Part shown: one piece after another, positions 61,801 to 64,000 of the stretch | How the letters are laid out: each line of letters begins with the position of its first letter | Position numbering within the stretch: the first letter of the stretch is position 1 | NCBI GenBank assembly: GCA_964006375.1 | Contig: OZ023265.1 | Span: forward strand, 111,555,084-111,619,083 | Direction: 5' to 3' | DNA: 64,000 bases | Source: Tillus elongatus | Lineage: Eukaryota; Arthropoda; Insecta; Coleoptera; Cleridae | Made by a program: the position numbers and the translations under genes | Notes under the pieces: generated by a model | What the model saw: the letters and a program-made list of their open reading frames with translations, nothing else | The model's database searches: none | Told to the model about the DNA's origin: nothing

Positions 61801-63105
61801 ACGGTTGGGCCATTTAAGATTTGGAATTTGAATCGGCTGTAAAAAAAAACTAATGAATATTTTTTCAAAGTTACGAGTTTATTAGAAAGACTGAACCTTT
61901 GCATTTAGGATTGGAAGACAACATCATTAAAATGACTGCCGCGGCTAGCCTTACAATACCCCATTCGATCGGTCCAATTTTTCAGTACATTTTTGTTTGT
62001 TTGGGCCTCTATTTCGTCAATCGCAACTTCAATTTCATGTTTCAAGTCGTCAATCGTCTCTGGATGGTTTGCGTTACACTTGTCCTTAACGACTTCCTAC
62101 AAAAAAAGGCCCAACGGAGTCAAATCGCAGCTTCGAGGTGGCCAATTGGCATCAGCATTTCGGCTGATTATGCGATTTTCGAAAACAGTGCGCAAAAGAT
62201 CGATTGTTACCTTGGCTGTGTGGCAGGTTTCACCGTTCTGTTGAAACCAAATGTCGTCTATGTCATACTCTTCAATTTTGGGAAACAAAAAATCTCTTAG
62301 CATGGCGCGGTAGCGATCGCCATTCACCGTAACGGCGTTTCCTTGCTAATTTTCGAACAAAAATGGCACAATAATGCCGCCAGACCAAAATCCGTACCAT
62401 ACAGTTAATCGCTGTCAATGTATTGGTTTCTCCACGATGACATGTGGATTTTCTAAGCCCCAGATACGACAATTTTGCTTATTGGCATCTTCTCCGAGGT
62501 GGAAATGAGCTTTATCTGAAAAGATGATTTTTCGGTAAAAATGCTCATCTTCGATCAAGCGGTCATCGGCCCATTGAGCAAACCAAAAATGCATCGGATG
62601 GTCATGCGGCTTCAGCTTTTGCACTAATTTAACTTTGTACGCATTCATACCGATATCATTATGCAACATTCTTCTTAAAAAAGCGCGTGAAATGTTCAAT
62701 TCTTGAAAACGATGACGAGTTGATGTTGATGGTTGTTCACGCACACTCTGAGCAACAGCAGCGATGTTTTCGGTTGAGTGCACTGGACGAGTGCGTACAC
62801 GGGCTGTTTCATCCAAAAAACATCCAGTTTCACGAACTCACTTAACAAATTGACCCACAAACTGCGTTTTTGGCACATCCCTTTTGTCAATTTTTTTTCG
62901 TAAATTTCTTACAGTTTGAGTAGAAGACTCGCCACTTTGGAAATAAGTTTTTAATATTTCCCAACTTTGTTCAAGCGAAAAGCGACTCATTTCATAAATG
63001 TAAAACATAAAACTAACTTTCTGTCACATCGGAAATGTCATATCAAACCTTCCAACCTCAAAATAACCTGTAGTTCCAATTTCAAACGTTAGATGCCCCA
63101 CCCTT
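61801..63105 (-). mobile_element. Mariner-type DNA transposon, full length, dead
   Basis: A 1,305-bp element lies between TA dinucleotides (61,799-61,800 and 63,106-63,107). Its ends are imperfect inverted repeats of about 38 bp: ACGGTTGGGCCATTTAAGAT on the left and, in reverse complement, AAGGGTGGGGCATCTAACGT on the right, both continuing into a GGAATT.GAA...GGCTGTA-like block. Size, TA target and gene content fit a Tc1/mariner element. The right boundary is set by pairing with the left end, so it may be off by a base or two. Confidence 0.75.
61905..62990 (-). pseudogene. Mariner-type transposase pseudogene, full length, two catalytic residues mutated
   Basis: The frame starts at ATG 62,990 (SRFSLEQSWEILKTYFQSGES) and ends at a stop at 61,905, about 361 codons, the normal length. 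HTH region, then a long intact block (62,415-62,816): RVRTRPVHSTENIAAVAQSV, LNISRAFLRRML, FAQWADDRLIEDEHFYRKI and FSDKAHF with the first catalytic Asp (62,514-62,516). The second, normally Asp-Gly, reads QQNGETCH (Asn at 62,235-62,237). The third reads SCDLTPLGLFL (Gly at 62,109-62,111). Frame breaks occur near 62,840, 62,415, 62,340 and 62,095. Even without these it could not catalyse transposition. It ends with a recognisable NWTDRMGYCKASRGSHFND tail. Confidence 0.9.
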
Positions 63106-63109
63106 TATA

Positions 63110-63760
63110 TCAGTTGTCCGACAACTTTATAAAAAGGTAAAAACGGATCCTTTATAACTTTTTACGAAGAATCTAGTGATGTAGTTAGTCTCTTAAAATA
63201 TTACTGTTTTTGAAACATTGACAAGAGTTTGATTTTTTAAATGAAACACCCTGTATATTTGTCAAGAAATTAATTTGCGCTTTCACAAGCTTCTCAAAAA
63301 TTTGTAACATTATGGGTCTATTTTAATAAACAACGAAAAAAATTCTAATTTTCATAATTCTCATTCAAATTTTTCTCTAGGCCATATAAAAAAATGCTGC
63401 TGTTTATTTATTTCTATATGGTAACAATAAACTGAGAAACTTATTTAGCAACAGGTAGGTATTTATCAATATATCTATTTTTCCACAAAATATTGCTACC
63501 TACCTATATTTATGTAAGGTAAGGATATAACATTAACCAATAATTATTATCCAATAAGCCTAGCAGCGAAAGCCAACTCTGAAAATCGTAACATAAGCAC
63601 AATATAATCTATTAAATCAAAATAGCTGTTTGTATGCACGCTACGCATACTTTTTCTATTCATTTTAAGGAATTAAGCAAAATGATGGACCGATTTTGTA
63701 AGTAGCAAAACTTTTATCTTATCGCGTTTCCTAAATCTTGAATATTATCATGATGAACTT
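63110..63760. other. Unassigned intergenic sequence
   Basis: AAACACCCTGTATAT at 63,245-63,259 resembles the outward end of a mariner-derived MITE, but I found no partner end. Nothing else is recognisable. Confidence 0.35.
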
Positions 63761-63764
63761 TGTT

Positions 63765-64000
63765 AATTTTATTCTCCAGATATTCCCGTAGAAAGATATC
63801 CAACATAAACAAGCCTGGCGACATATGGAGTCATCTTATAGGCCGATCAGTTATGATCCATTAATGTGAAAAATTATTCTCAGGAAATAACCACGCCATT
63901 TGAGAATTGTGGGCAGGAGCCCCGTCGTGCTGTAAACATTGATTTTGTTCACATGCGCTAAAAGAACATCATCAAGCAACTTAGCTGTCTCTAAAATTTC
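63765..64000 (-). pseudogene. Mariner-type transposase remnant, cut by the window end
   Basis: On the minus strand, KLLDDVLLAHVNK leads into CLQHDGAPAHNSQMAW, which keeps the DG pair of the second catalytic Asp. Then come a decayed WI..R.PIR block, HMSPGLFMLDIFLREYLENK, where the third motif is still visible (LDIFL), and the end near 63,765. At least two stops interrupt it. The N-terminal half lies beyond base 64,000. Confidence 0.7.

Overview
The window looks like a transposon-dense, AT-rich piece of an arthropod genome, most likely an insect. The evidence is the mix of elements: a gypsy/errantivirus-type LTR retrovirus-like element with a baculovirus-F-like Env, many decayed mariner-type transposases, piggyBac elements, Jockey-like and R2/R4-like LINEs, Penelope-like elements and tRNA-derived SINEs. 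I found no convincing host protein-coding gene. About twenty long (TA)n tracts interrupt the sequence, and the short Tyr-Ile-rich reading frames they create are artefacts.

Layout. 0-3 kb: a tRNA-like sequence, dispersed repeats and TA tracts. 3-5.3 kb: a dead mariner (minus) between inverted copies of another repeat. 6.5-8.7 kb: a Penelope-like element remnant (RT plus GIY-YIG, minus) with hammerhead-ribozyme-like motifs on both sides. 9.1-9.4 kb: SINE copy 1. 12.4-16.65 kb: a decayed Jockey-like LINE (minus). 16.7-19.1 kb: a second LINE (plus) split by nested TA-bearing repeats and a mariner fragment. 20-21 kb: a tandem array of about 276-bp units. 22.8 kb: SINE copy 2. 23.7-26.3 kb: a fully delimited piggyBac element with a dead transposase. 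27.7-28.2 kb: a second Penelope-like remnant. 34.1-34.4 kb: a perfect 40-bp inverted repeat beside two TA tracts. 35.3-37.7 kb: R2/R4-like and Jockey-like LINE remnants. 40.6-41.7 kb: a second piggyBac remnant. 42.5-44.4 kb: SINE copy 3, a deleted mariner and a MITE-like repeat. 46.5-48.5 kb: a LINE RT fragment, a tandem dimer carrying a well-formed hammerhead ribozyme, and a mariner remnant. 51.1-59.0 kb: the errantivirus-like element. 59.5 kb: SINE copy 4. 61.8-63.1 kb: a delimited mariner with mutated catalytic residues. 63.8-64 kb: the start of one more mariner remnant.

The errantivirus-like element is the only nearly intact coding unit. It has two 226-bp LTRs that differ at one site, a 4-bp target duplication, a tRNA-Ser primer site and a polypurine tract. 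A gag frame is broken by a small indel, and a canonical -1 slippery heptamer lies in the gag/pol overlap. One 1.8-kb-codon frame carries protease, RT, RNase H and integrase and runs on without a stop into Env. Splice signals suggest that Env is made from a spliced RNA whose first exon, in the leader, supplies the start codon and half of a signal peptide.

The signals I consider most worth follow-up are the hammerhead ribozyme at 47.45 kb in a ~303-bp tandem repeat, the hammerhead-like motifs beside the Penelope-like element, the inferred leader-exon signal peptide for Env, and the link between the (TA)n tracts and one dispersed hairpin-ended repeat family.
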